Assembly (NCBI RefSeq): GCF_004912155.1
Contig: NZ_STGX01000005.1
Coordinates: forward strand, 90,009 to 154,008
Reading direction: 5' to 3'
Source: Glycomyces paridis
Lineage (GTDB): Bacteria > Actinomycetota > Actinomycetes > Mycobacteriales > Micromonosporaceae
DNA: 64,000 nt
Below are positions 34,086 through 43,546 of this stretch, one piece after another. The translations under genes and the position numbers were made by a program. The notes below the pieces were generated by a model. The model did no database searches. It was not told the DNA's origin and worked only from the letters and a program-made list of their open reading frames with translations. Position 1 is the stretch's first letter. Each line of letters begins with the position of its first letter.

Positions 34086-34229
34086 AACGCCGAGGCTCTT
34101 GGGGCCGCCGCCGTTCGCGCCGCGGTGCTGAGCCTCGCGGGTCGGCGCCGGGGTGCGCGGGGTGCGCATCGAGCGCTGCCCGGTCCCCGCCGGACAGGGC
34201 GTCGGGGTCGCCGTATCAGCCTGGAGTGC

Positions 34230-35368
34230 TCAGGTCGCGAGCGCCCGGGCGAGGTCGGCGATGAGGTCGTCGGCGGCCTCGATGCCCGCCGAGAAGCGGA
34301 CGAGGTCGTCCGGGAGGCCCGGGAAGGCGTCCGGAGCGGAGTGCCCTCCCGCGGCCGGGCGGGTCACGAGCGATTCCACCCCGCCGAGGCTCGACGCCGC
34401 GTACGGCACCCGCAGCGAGCCGATGAGGGCGTCCGCTGCCTCGGCCCCGCCGAGCGGCTGGAAGGCGAGCCCGAGCCGTAGCCGTCGAAGAGCGCGGAGG
34501 CCCGCTCGTGGTCGGGATGCGTCCGCAGGCCCGGGTAGCGCACCTGCGCGATCCGCTCGTGACCGGCGAGGTATTCGGCGACGGCCATCGCGTTGGCGTT
34601 CTGCCGCTGGACGCGCAGCGCGAGCGTCTTGAGCCCGCGGGCGAGCAGGAACGCCGCGTGCGGGTCGAGGCTGGAGCCGTGGGCCCGCAGTACCGACGCG
34701 ACCTGCTCGATCCGCTCGCCCGATCCGGTCACGACCCCGGCGGCTATGTCCGAGTGTCCGTTGAGCGCCTTGGTCGCCGAATGGCACACCAGGTCGAAGC
34801 CCACGGTGTGCGGCCGGAAGACCACCGGTGTCGCGAGCGTGTTGTCCACGATGGAGGTCAGCCCGTGCTCGCGGGCGAAGCGGGCCATGCCGGCCAGGTC
34901 GCCGACCCGGATGAGCGGGTTGGTGATCGTCTCGGTCAGGAACGCCTTGGTGCCGGGCCGCAGCGCCCGCCGCCAGGTCTCCTCGTCGTCGGGGTCGACC
35001 AGGTCGAAGGTCCAGCCGAGGCGCTCGGCGTGCTCGGCGAGCAGTTGGTGCGTCCCGCCGTAGAAGGAGCCCGCCGCGATGAGGTGGTCGCCCGAGCCGA
35101 GCACGCTGTGGAGCGCGGTGGCGATGGCGGCCATACCGGAGGCGGTGGCGACGGCGGCCTCCGCGCCCTCCAGGACCGCGAGCCGGTGGTGGAGGTGGCG
35201 CTGGGTCGGGTTGGTGCCCAGCCTGATGTACGGGACGTCGTCGCCGTCGTCGCCGCTCTCGAACACCGTGCCCTGGTAGATCGGGAAGACCACCGAGCCG
35301 CCGGCGGCGGGCCTCGGCTCGCCGCCGTGCACGGCCAGGGTGTCGAACCGCGTTGGCATGTCGCTCAT
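34230..35368 (-). pseudogene. Transsulfuration PLP enzyme (cystathionine synthase/lyase type), frameshifted
   Basis: The first ~300 residues are a good Cys/Met-metabolism PLP enzyme: FPIYQGTVFES, ATASGMAAIATAL, VDNTLATPVVFRPH and the PLP-lysine motif CHSATKALNGHSD. At 34470-34472 the frame shifts: DGYGSG continues as LAFQPLGGAEAADALIGS, VPYAASSLGGVESL and FPGLPDDLVRFSAGIE in another frame to a stop at 34230. Adding one G to the GGG there restores one ~380-residue protein. The family makes or breaks cystathionine in the cytoplasm. Either a recent inactivation or a sequencing error explains it. Confidence 0.85.
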
Positions 35369-35415
35369 CTGGCCGAGGCTACGGTGTGGGGAAGCCGCCG
35401 CTCAACGAATTGTCC

Positions 35416-36210
35416 TTAACTTTCGCTTACGTCGGCGAGCGCGCGGTCCACTTCGGGGATCGCGGCCTCCAGCAGCCGCCTGAGCTTGTGCAGGTTCGAC
35501 TCGAAGACCGCGAGCACGGCCGCGTCGGTCACGGGGGCGATGCCGGGGTCCTCGTCGAGCCCGGCGTCGTAGTCGGTGACCAGCGCGATGCCGACGAACG
35601 GGATACCCGCCTCCATGGCGAGCGGCGCCTCGGGCGACTGGGTCATGTTCACCACGTGCCAGCCCGCGTCGCGGTGCCAGCGCGACTCGGCGCGGGTGGA
35701 GAAGCGGGGGCCGTTGACGACCACGACGGTGCCGCCGTCGTGCGCGGTCACGCCGGTCGCCGATGCCGTGTCGAGCAGCGCGCGGCGCAGCCGCGGGTCG
35801 TACGGTTCGGCGAACGGGAGGTGGACCGGGCCGTCGGTGAACTCGTCGTGGAAGGTGGACTCCCGGCCCCAGGTGCGGTCGACGAGCTGGTCGCAGACGA
35901 CGAACTCGCCGGGCCTGATCTCCGGTCGCAGCGAACCGGCGGCGAACGGCGAGATCAGGGCGCGCACGCCGAGCCGTCGCATGGCGTCCACATTGGCGCG
36001 GTAGTTCACGCGGTGGGGCGGGAACCGGTGGTCGACGCCGTGCCGGGGCAGGAACGCGACCCGTACGGTTCCGAAGCGGGCGACGGTGACCGGTGCGGAG
36101 GGCGGGCCCCACTCGGTCTCGACCTCCCAGGTCTCGGCGTCCTCCCCGAGGGAGTAGAAGCCGGAGCCGCCGAAGACGCCGATGTCGGCCCGGGGGGCGG
36201 TCTCGTTCAA
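35416..36210 (-). CDS. MTAP/PNP-family purine nucleoside phosphorylase
   Basis: The 264-residue enzyme fits the methylthioadenosine/methylthioinosine phosphorylase group: IGVFGGSGFYSLG at the N-terminus, FLPRHGVDHRFPPHRVNYRANV (phosphate site), GPRFSTRAES, and NMTQSPEAPLAMEAGI (purine/ribose site). It would split methylthioadenosine or a purine nucleoside with phosphate in the cytoplasm. Next to a transsulfuration gene on the same strand, a role in sulfur-amino-acid salvage is plausible; base specificity needs assay. Its start lies ten bases after the stop of the DUF2064-GT2 gene. Confidence 0.88.
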   Translation of the reverse strand: MNETAPRADIGVFGGSGFYSLGEDAETWEVETEWGPPSAPVTVARFGTVRVAFLPRHGVDHRFPPHRVNYRANVDAMRRLGVRALISPFAAGSLRPEIRPGEFVVCDQLVDRTWGRESTFHDEFTDGPVHLPFAEPYDPRLRRALLDTASATGVTAHDGGTVVVVNGPRFSTRAESRWHRDAGWHVVNMTQSPEAPLAMEAGIPFVGIALVTDYDAGLDEDPGIAPVTDAAVLAVFESNLHKLRRLLEAAIPEVDRALADVSES

Positions 36211-36220
36211 GGTGTGCTCC

Positions 36221-37507
36221 TCATCGTTCGTCGAATCGCGCCAGTTGGGCGCGCATGTCCTTGACGGCGCGGAGGGTGCCGCCGAGGGTGCCGGTGACCT
36301 TGCTCCTGCCGACGCGGGGGCGGTACGGGACGGGCAGTTCGGCGATCCGCCAGCCGTCCCGTCCGGCCCGCAGCACCATTTCGAGCGGCCAGCCCGAGCG
36401 GCGGTCGGCGATGCCGAGGCCCAGCAGGGCCTCGCGGCGGGCCGCCCGCATCGGGCCGAGGTCGGTGACGTGCGCGCCGGTGCGGCGGCGGATCTGCCCG
36501 GCGAGGTAGCGGTTGGCGAGGCGGTTGCGCTTCGACATCGCCCCGGCCTCGGCGTCTCTGGCGCCCAGGACGAGGTCGGCCTCGCCGGCCAGGACCGGTG
36601 CGCACACCCGCGGCAGGTCGGCGGGGTCGAGCGAGGTGTCGCAGTCCATGAAGGCCACCACGGGTGCGGTGGCGGCGGCGAGTCCCGCGTGGCAGGCCGA
36701 TCCGAAGCCGCGGCGCGTCTCGGTCACCACCGTCGCCCCGAGACCGGCGGCGACTTCGGCGGAGCCGTCGTCGGAGCCGTTGTCGACGACGATCGGGCGG
36801 TACCCGGGCGGCATGTGCCCGAGCACCCAGGGGATCGCCTCGCGTTCGTTGAGCACCGGCAGGACCACGTCGACGCCGACGGGATCGAGGAGCTCGCGGA
36901 TGCGCCGGGCCGTGCGGGTGCGGGGGGCGAGCGCGGCGATGGCACGGGCGTCCGCGGCGTCGTCCAGGTCGCGGAGCACCGGCAGGTCGGCAACGGAGAG
37001 GCCGAGCGCCTCCAACTGCTTGCGCTGCATGAGACCGGTGTCGTTCCGGCTCATGTGGACACCGGCGAACGCCTCCGGGTGCGGCCGGACCATGCCCAGC
37101 GCCCACCAGCCGCCGTCCTCGGCCGGGCCCAGCGCCGCGTCGAATCCGTCGTCCGCCAGTGCGGCCAGCGCGGCGTCGAGCAGTCCCGGTGTCACCTGCG
37201 GGGTGTCCATGCCGATCTGGAGTCCCGGCCCGCCCGCGTGCGCCCAGGCCGCGGCGAGCCGTTCGTTGAAGGAGCCCTCGACCTGGGGAACGACCTCGAA
37301 TCCGGCGGGCAGCCACGGTCCCGGTTCGCCGTCGAGCGCGAGCACGAGCCGGTCGGCGCCGCATCCGGCGACCGCTTCCAACGTGTCGGCGAGCGCGGCC
37401 TCGGCCACGGACGCGGCCTCCACAGTGGTCAACGGCGGGGTGAGCCTGGTCTTCGACCGGCCCGGAACCGGGGCCTTCGCCAGGACGAGGAGATGGGTCC
37501 GCTGCAT
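36221..37507 (-). CDS. Bifunctional DUF2064 / family-2 glycosyltransferase fusion
   Basis: The 428-residue protein joins two transferase domains. Residues ~1-205 are DUF2064/TIGR04282-type (VLAKAPVPGRSKTRL, then GMDTPQVTP and GPAEDGGWWALG), a nucleotidyl/glycosyltransferase-A fold of the CofC-like group. Residues ~212-428 are a GT2 family domain (VVLPVLNEREAIPWVL, VVDNGSDDGSAEVA, FMDCDTSLDPADL) resembling polyprenol-phosphate glycosyltransferases. The two are more often separate genes. The fusion may make and transfer one activated sugar. Upstream is a divergent two-component system; downstream is the phosphorylase. Confidence 0.88.
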   Translation of the reverse strand: MQRTHLLVLAKAPVPGRSKTRLTPPLTTVEAASVAEAALADTLEAVAGCGADRLVLALDGEPGPWLPAGFEVVPQVEGSFNERLAAAWAHAGGPGLQIGMDTPQVTPGLLDAALAALADDGFDAALGPAEDGGWWALGMVRPHPEAFAGVHMSRNDTGLMQRKQLEALGLSVADLPVLRDLDDAADARAIAALAPRTRTARRIRELLDPVGVDVVLPVLNEREAIPWVLGHMPPGYRPIVVDNGSDDGSAEVAAGLGATVVTETRRGFGSACHAGLAAATAPVVAFMDCDTSLDPADLPRVCAPVLAGEADLVLGARDAEAGAMSKRNRLANRYLAGQIRRRTGAHVTDLGPMRAARREALLGLGIADRRSGWPLEMVLRAGRDGWRIAELPVPYRPRVGRSKVTGTLGGTLRAVKDMRAQLARFDER

Positions 37508-37509
37508 GG

Positions 37510-37530
37510 GTCCGATGCTACGGATCGGAC
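37510..37530. promoter_or_regulatory. Inverted repeat in divergent promoter region
   Basis: GTCCGAT (37510-37516) and ATCGGAC (37524-37530) form perfect seven-base arms with a seven-base spacer, immediately upstream of the DUF2064-GT2 start, within the 113-base divergent region. It could bind the neighbouring OmpR-type regulator, although those more often use direct repeats. Confidence 0.4.
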
Positions 37531-37620
37531 GGCGCCCCGAGGCACGGACGATTCTTACGGTATGCGAAAGTCTCGGCCCATCGGATGACGAAGGCGCGCG
37601 CGATCGGGCATCGTATTCGT

Positions 37621-38303
<683 letters not shown>

Positions 38304-38304
<1 letters not shown>

Positions 38305-39539
38305 TGCCGCACCGCGGACGCCGCCGAGCGGGCTCGCTGCTCATCCTCGCCGGGGCCCTGGCCTCGGCCACCGCCCTCGCCGTCGCCTTCGACTTCCCGC
38401 CCGCCGACATCGCCGTCCTCGTCGCCACCGCCGCGGTCGCCTCCTCCGTGGCCGGCATCGCAGGCGGCGTCGTCCTGCGGCGGCTGCGCAACCGTCCCGC
38501 CCGCGTCCAGACGATGACCGTCGCCCTCTCCTCGGTCCTGGTCGCCGCCACCGGTGTCGTCACCGCGGCACTCGCCATGTTCATCTCCTTCCACGACCTC
38601 GTGCTGCTGTTCGTGGTCCTCATCGTGGCCTCCGGTGTCGCCTTCGGCGCGGCCTGGCAGCTCGGCGACGACATCGGCGCCGGCGCCGAACAGGTCGGCG
38701 CCTACGCCCGCACCATCGTCGGCCGCGACGGCAGCGTCAGCGCCGAACGCGCCCCCTCGGTCACCGGCCCCGGCGAACTCGCCGCGCTCGCCCGCGACCT
38801 CGCCGACGTCTCCAGCCGCCTCGAACTGTCCCAGCGGCGCGAACGCGCCCTCGAAACCTCGCGGCGCGAACTCATCGCCTGGGTCTCCCACGACCTGCGC
38901 GCGCCCCTCGCCACCATCCGCGCGATGGCCGAAGCGCTCGACGACGGCGTGGTCGACGACGACTCGACCGTCAAGCGCTACCACTCCCAGGTCCGCTCCG
39001 ACGCCGAACGGCTCTCCGCACTCGTCGGCGACCTGTTCGAGCTGTCGCGCATCAACAGCGGGTCGCTGCGCCTCGGACGCGAGAAGGTCGACCTGTGCGA
39101 CGCCGTCGCGGACGCCCTCGCCGGATCGGCGGCCGCCGCCGACCTCAAGGGCGTCACCGTGATCGAACGCCTCGCCGCGCTCCCCTCAGTCGACGTCTCC
39201 GCCCGCGAGTGCTGCCGGGCGCTGGACAACCTGCTCGACAACGCCATCAGGCACACCCCGGCCGGGGGCACCGTCCTCGTCCGGGCCGCCGCCGAGGGCG
39301 GCGACGCGATCGTCCACATCGAGGACGAGTGCGGCGGCATCCCCGAAGCCGACCTGCCGCGCGTGTTCGACGTCGCCTTCCGCGGCGACCAGGCGCGAGG
39401 ACGCGACGACCGCGGCGGCGGCCTCGGCCTGGCGATCAGCCGCGGCCTCATCGAGGCCCACGGCGGATCGGTGACGGTCGTCAACGCCGGGACCGGCTGC
39501 CGCTTCACCGTCCGGCTGCCCGCCGGAGGGGGCCGGTGA
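38304..39539 (+). CDS. Sensor histidine kinase
   Basis: The 411-residue kinase has four N-terminal helices (about 11-30, 35-58, 70-92 and 98-117) with little extracytoplasmic sequence. A linker is followed by H-box WVSHDLRAPLAT (His196), N-box NLLDNAIRHTP and G-boxes GGGLGLAIS. Small extracytoplasmic loops suggest it senses a membrane-borne signal. It overlaps the response-regulator gene by one base and the next membrane-protein gene by four, so all three are co-expressed. Confidence 0.92.
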
Positions 39540-40810
39540 CCCGCCGCCGGACCGCCCTCGCCCTCCTCGCCTGGACCGCCCTCCTCGCCCTCGTGTGGCT
39601 GCTCGGCCAGGTCAAACTCGCCTCCACTGAGGGCGACCTCCACTTGGGCGCGATGCCGCTGTACGGCGCGTGGCAGTGGCGGCTCGACCCCGTGCTGCTC
39701 GTCCCGATCGCCACGGGCGCGATCGTCATCGCGGTTCTGCCCGCCGCGGCAAGAGTCCTGCGCTGGCGCTTCGCCGTCCTCGCGACCGCGGTCGCCGGTT
39801 CGGCCCTGAGCCTCGCGCTCGCGCTCGCCCACTCCCACCCGCGGATCTGGGGGGACACCGAGTACCACTACGCGGCCCACCGCCACCTCGTCGACGACGC
39901 GGGCGGGTTCGGGCCGTTCCTGCGGGACTACACCGCCGTCCAGCTCGCGGGCGACGTCCCGGTACACCTCCAGTCCCACCCGCCGGGCCTGGTCCTGTTC
40001 TTCTGGGCCGCCGAGCGCATCGGCCTCGAAGGACTCGTGTTCCAGAACATCGTCATCCAACTCGCCGTCGCCGCCGCGATCGTCGCCGCGCTGACGATCG
40101 GCCGCGACGTCGCCGGGGAGCGGGCGGCCCGCAAGGCCGCGCCCTTCCTCGTCGTGGCGCCGGCCGCGTTCTGGCACACCAACGCCGACATCGTCTTCGG
40201 CGGCGTGACCCTCGCGGCCGTCGCCTGCCTCGTCCTCGCCACCGGCCGCTCCGGTGGACGGGCGGCGGCCCTGACGGTCGCGGGCGGCCTGCTCGCGGGC
40301 GCCGCGCTCCTGCTCTCCTTCTCGGCCGCCCTGCTCGCCGTTCCCGTTCTCGCCGTGGCGATCCTGCGGCGGCGCTGGGGCGTGCTCCTGTTCGGCGGCG
40401 CCGTCGCGGGCGCGGTCGTGCTCGCGCCGCTCGCATGGGGCTACTGGTGGTTCGAGGGCCTGCAGACGACACGTGTGCGCTACTACGCCGGGGTGGCCTC
40501 GGTCCGCGGCTACTGGTACTTCCTCATCGCCAACCTCGCGGTGTTCGCGCTCGCGCTCGGCCCCGCGACAGCGGTGGCCCTGGCCCGCCTCCGCGACCGC
40601 CGCATGTGGATCGTCGTCGGCTCGTGCCTCGCGGCCGTCGCCGTCGCCGACCTGTCGGGCATGTCCTCCTCCGAGACCGAGCGGATCTGGCAGCCCTTCA
40701 TGCCCCTGGTGCTCCTCGCCGGATGCGCCCTGCCACGGCCCCGGCCGTGGCTGGCCCTCCAGCTGGCGGTCGCCGTCGTCCTCGCCGCCGCACTGTGGGT
40801 GCCGTGGTGA
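39536..40810 (+). CDS. Polytopic GT-C-like membrane glycosyltransferase (predicted)
   Basis: This 424-residue protein has about ten to eleven transmembrane helices. After the second or third helix an external loop carries RIWGDTEYHYAAHRHL and LQSHPPGLVLFFW, which resemble the acidic DE-type and HPP motifs of GT-C enzymes (GT39/ArnT-like). These use polyprenol-phosphate sugars at the outer face of the membrane. The GTG overlaps the kinase stop as GTGA. With the GT2 domain nearby, which could supply polyprenol-P-sugar, a two-step glycan modification is plausible. The family assignment is by eye. Confidence 0.65.
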   Translation: MTRRRTALALLAWTALLALVWLLGQVKLASTEGDLHLGAMPLYGAWQWRLDPVLLVPIATGAIVIAVLPAAARVLRWRFAVLATAVAGSALSLALALAHSHPRIWGDTEYHYAAHRHLVDDAGGFGPFLRDYTAVQLAGDVPVHLQSHPPGLVLFFWAAERIGLEGLVFQNIVIQLAVAAAIVAALTIGRDVAGERAARKAAPFLVVAPAAFWHTNADIVFGGVTLAAVACLVLATGRSGGRAAALTVAGGLLAGAALLLSFSAALLAVPVLAVAILRRRWGVLLFGGAVAGAVVLAPLAWGYWWFEGLQTTRVRYYAGVASVRGYWYFLIANLAVFALALGPATAVALARLRDRRMWIVVGSCLAAVAVADLSGMSSSETERIWQPFMPLVLLAGCALPRPRPWLALQLAVAVVLAAALWVPW

Positions 40811-40829
40811 CCCGGAGAAAGGCAGACCC

Positions 40830-41858
40830 ATGCGAGTACTGGTGACCGGCGGGGCCGGCTTCATCGGCGGCCACGTCGTGGACCGGCTCACCGCACGCGG
40901 CGACGACGTGGTGGTCCTCGACTCCCTCGCCGCGCACGAGAAGAAGCCCGCCCTTCCGGACTCGGTCGAGCTCATCGTCGGCGACCTCCGCGACGAGCAG
41001 GCCGTCCGCCGAGCGGTCGAAGGGGTCGACGCCGTCTGCCACCAGGCCGCGCGGGTCGGGCTCGGCGTCGACTTCGACGACGTGGCGGCCTACGTCGCCG
41101 ACAACGACGGCGGGACCGCGAACCTCCTTCGGGCGCTGTGGCGCCGCTCGTTCAGCGGCCGCCTCGTCGTCGCCTCCTCCATGGTCGTCTACGGCGAGGG
41201 CCGATACCGCTGCCGCGAGCACGGCGACGTCCGCGCCGAACCGCGCCGGGCCCCCGACCTCGACGCCGGGCGATTCGAACCGCGCTGCCCCCGCTGCGGC
41301 GCCGACCTCGCCTGGGCGAGCGTGCCGGAGGACGCCCCACTCGACCCCCGAAACGTCTACGCCGCCACCAAGGTCCACACCGAACACCTGTCGTTCCTGT
41401 ACGGCCGTGAATCCGGTGCCGCCGTGTGCGCCCTGCGCTACCACAACGTCTACGGACCCCGAATGCCGCGCGACACCCCCTATGCGGGCGTCGCGAGCAT
41501 CTTCCGCAGCGCCCTGGAGGCGGGCGCGGCGCCGCGCGTCTTCGAGGACGGCGGCCAGACCCGCGACTTCGTCCACGTCGGCGACGTCGCCCGCGCCAAC
41601 CTCCTCGCCCTCGACCGCGAATGGACCGGCGCCTGCAACATCGCCAGCGGTGAACCGCATACCGTCGGCGACATGGCCCGCACCCTTGCCGCGGCCTTCT
41701 CGGAGCAGCACGGCCCCGTCGTAACCGGCGAGTACCGGCTCGGCGACGTCCGCCACGTGGTCGCCTCGCCCGACCTCGCCGCCGAGAAGCTGGACTTCCG
41801 GGCCGAGACCGGCTTCGCCGAAGGCATGACCGCCTTCGCCCGCGACCCCCTCCGTTGA
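40830..41858 (+). CDS. NAD-dependent nucleotide-sugar epimerase/dehydratase
   Basis: The 342-residue extended SDR has VTGGAGFIGGHVVDRL, SSMVVYGEG and the catalytic YAATKVHTEH (Tyr-x3-Lys), ending with a substrate region QTRDFVHVGDVARAN. A four-Cys-like insert (CREH ... CPRCGAD) between strands resembles a small zinc ribbon seen in some actinobacterial epimerases. It probably interconverts a nucleotide sugar for the adjacent glycosyltransferases. GGAGAAAGG lies a few bases before the ATG. It ends convergently with the metal ABC permease gene. Confidence 0.9.
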   Translation: MRVLVTGGAGFIGGHVVDRLTARGDDVVVLDSLAAHEKKPALPDSVELIVGDLRDEQAVRRAVEGVDAVCHQAARVGLGVDFDDVAAYVADNDGGTANLLRALWRRSFSGRLVVASSMVVYGEGRYRCREHGDVRAEPRRAPDLDAGRFEPRCPRCGADLAWASVPEDAPLDPRNVYAATKVHTEHLSFLYGRESGAAVCALRYHNVYGPRMPRDTPYAGVASIFRSALEAGAAPRVFEDGGQTRDFVHVGDVARANLLALDREWTGACNIASGEPHTVGDMARTLAAAFSEQHGPVVTGEYRLGDVRHVVASPDLAAEKLDFRAETGFAEGMTAFARDPLR

Positions 41859-41930
41859 TGCTCGTGGTCGAGGTGCGGCCCGCACTCGCGGAGGAGACCG
41901 GATCACCTCGAAAGCGTAAGGGACTTCGGA

Positions 41931-42806
41931 TCATCCGCTCGACGCGTCGGCGGGCACCGGTCGCCGACGCGTCGAACGCGCACGGGCGACGACGCCGTGC
42001 CGGGGCGCGAACAGCCAGGCGACCAGGAACACGCCCGTGATCACCAGGACGATGAGGCCCCCGGCGGCCAGGTTGTAGTGAAAGGACAGGTACAGGCCGG
42101 CGACCGCGCCGAACGCCGCGATCGCGCAGCCGGCCAGGACCATCGGGCCGAGCCGGTCGGTGAGCAGCCGCGCCGTGGCAGCCGGGGTCACCAGCAGCGC
42201 GAGGACCAGGATGTTCCCGACCGCCTGAAGCGAGATCACGATCGCCACCGTGACCATGACGTACAGGGCCACGTCGAGCGCGAGCACCGGCAGGCCCGAC
42301 GCGCGGGCGGTCTCCCGGTCCAGGCTCACGGCGACGAGCTGGCGGCGCAGCAGGAACGTCGCCGCCACCAGCGCCAGGCCCGCGACGCCGACCAGGAGCA
42401 CGTCGCCGTCGCCTAGAGCCAGGATCTGTCCGAACAGGAACGACGTCAGATCGCCCGTGTAGGACTGCTGCGTCGAGACCACCACGATGCCCAGGCCGAA
42501 CGAGGCCGCCCAGAAGATCCCGATCACCGTGTCCTCCTTCAACCGCCGCGTCTGGCCGATGAGGACGATCGCCAGCGCGGTCGCGACGCCAGCGACCGCG
42601 CCGGACAGCGTCAGGTTGAGATGCAGGACGAATCCGATCGCGACGCCGGGGAAGACGGCGTGCGCGACCGCGTCGCCGATGAACGCCATGCCGCGCAGGA
42701 CCACGAAGGCGCCCACGGCGACGCACACGACCGCGGACATCACGGCAACCGCGAAGGCGCGCTGCATGAACACGTGGGACCACGGCTCGGCCAGCCATTC
42801 GATCAC
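41931..42806 (-). CDS. Metal ABC transporter permease (anchored-repeat type, ZnuB-like)
   Basis: This 291-residue protein has about eight helices and the ABC-3 (ZnuB/MntB) family pattern: MAFIGDAVAHAVFPGVAIG, then GIFWAASFGLGIV and LVTPAATARLL. It should form the membrane channel for zinc or manganese uptake. The GTG start overlaps the ATPase stop as GTGA. It is the last gene of the anchored-repeat transporter string; its assignment to that subfamily rests on the neighbouring surface proteins. Confidence 0.92.
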   Translation of the reverse strand: MIEWLAEPWSHVFMQRAFAVAVMSAVVCVAVGAFVVLRGMAFIGDAVAHAVFPGVAIGFVLHLNLTLSGAVAGVATALAIVLIGQTRRLKEDTVIGIFWAASFGLGIVVVSTQQSYTGDLTSFLFGQILALGDGDVLLVGVAGLALVAATFLLRRQLVAVSLDRETARASGLPVLALDVALYVMVTVAIVISLQAVGNILVLALLVTPAATARLLTDRLGPMVLAGCAIAAFGAVAGLYLSFHYNLAAGGLIVLVITGVFLVAWLFAPRHGVVARARSTRRRPVPADASSG

Positions 42807-43546
42807 TGCGGTCGCTCCGTTCCGGAGAGGAGGGCTTTGAGCTCCCCGGACGCCGCGACGCCGAAGGCGCGCAGCCACAGGTCCGGGTCGGTGAGCTCGG
42901 CGGGCGGGCCGTCGGCGACGACGGCCCTGTTGAGCAGGCAGATCCGCGTGCAGGTGGCGCGGGCCTGGGCGAGGTCGTGGGTGGTCATGAGGATCGCGGT
43001 CCCGTCCGCGGCGAGGCGGGCGAGGAGGCCGGTGAGGAGTTCCTGCGTCGGGACGTCGACACCGGTGAAGGGCTCGTCGAGCAGCAGGAGCGCGGGTCGG
43101 CGCGCGAGGGCGCGGGCGACGAGGACGCGCTGGCGCTGGCCACCGGACAGCTCCCCCACGGGCCGTCTCGCGAGGTCGGTGAGACCGACGCGGTCGAGTG
43201 CGTCGGCGGCGGCCGCGCGGTCGTCGCGGTTCGGTCCGCGGAGCCACCTGGCGCGGGCGTTGAGGACCGCGCCGTGGACGGTGATCGGGAAGTCCCAGGT
43301 GAACTCGTGCTTCTGCGGGACGTAGCCGGGCCGGCCGGTGCTTGTTGCAATGGTGCTGACCTCGACCGTGCCGGTCTCGGGCTTGAGGAGGCCGAGGACG
43401 GCGCGCAGGAGCGTGGTCTTGCCCGCACCGTTGGGCCCGATGAGGCCGACGGTCTCGCCGGGACCGACGGCGAGGTCGACCTTGTCGAGCACGGGGCGGC
43501 CGCCGAGGCTGACGGTGAGGTCGCGGACGCACAGGGCCTCAGACAT
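42803..43546 (-). CDS. Metal ABC transporter ATP-binding protein (anchored-repeat type)
   Basis: The 247-residue ATPase has Walker A GPNGAGKTT, Q-loop PGYVPQKHEFTWDFP, signature LSGGQRQR, Walker B LLLLDEPFTGVD and H-loop MTTHD, typical of Zn/Mn-type importers (ZnuC/MntA). It overlaps the LPxTG protein gene by eight bases upstream and the permease by four downstream. It should energise the permease. Confidence 0.93.
   Translation of the reverse strand: MSEALCVRDLTVSLGGRPVLDKVDLAVGPGETVGLIGPNGAGKTTLLRAVLGLLKPETGTVEVSTIATSTGRPGYVPQKHEFTWDFPITVHGAVLNARARWLRGPNRDDRAAAADALDRVGLTDLARRPVGELSGGQRQRVLVARALARRPALLLLDEPFTGVDVPTQELLTGLLARLAADGTAILMTTHDLAQARATCTRICLLNRAVVADGPPAELTDPDLWLRAFGVAASGELKALLSGTERPQ

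Noticed and set aside
34021-34150. A complete tRNA gene on the minus strand
   Set aside because: Only variable-arm and T-arm features are present; no D-arm, anticodon stem or complementary acceptor was found, so it is kept only as a fragment.
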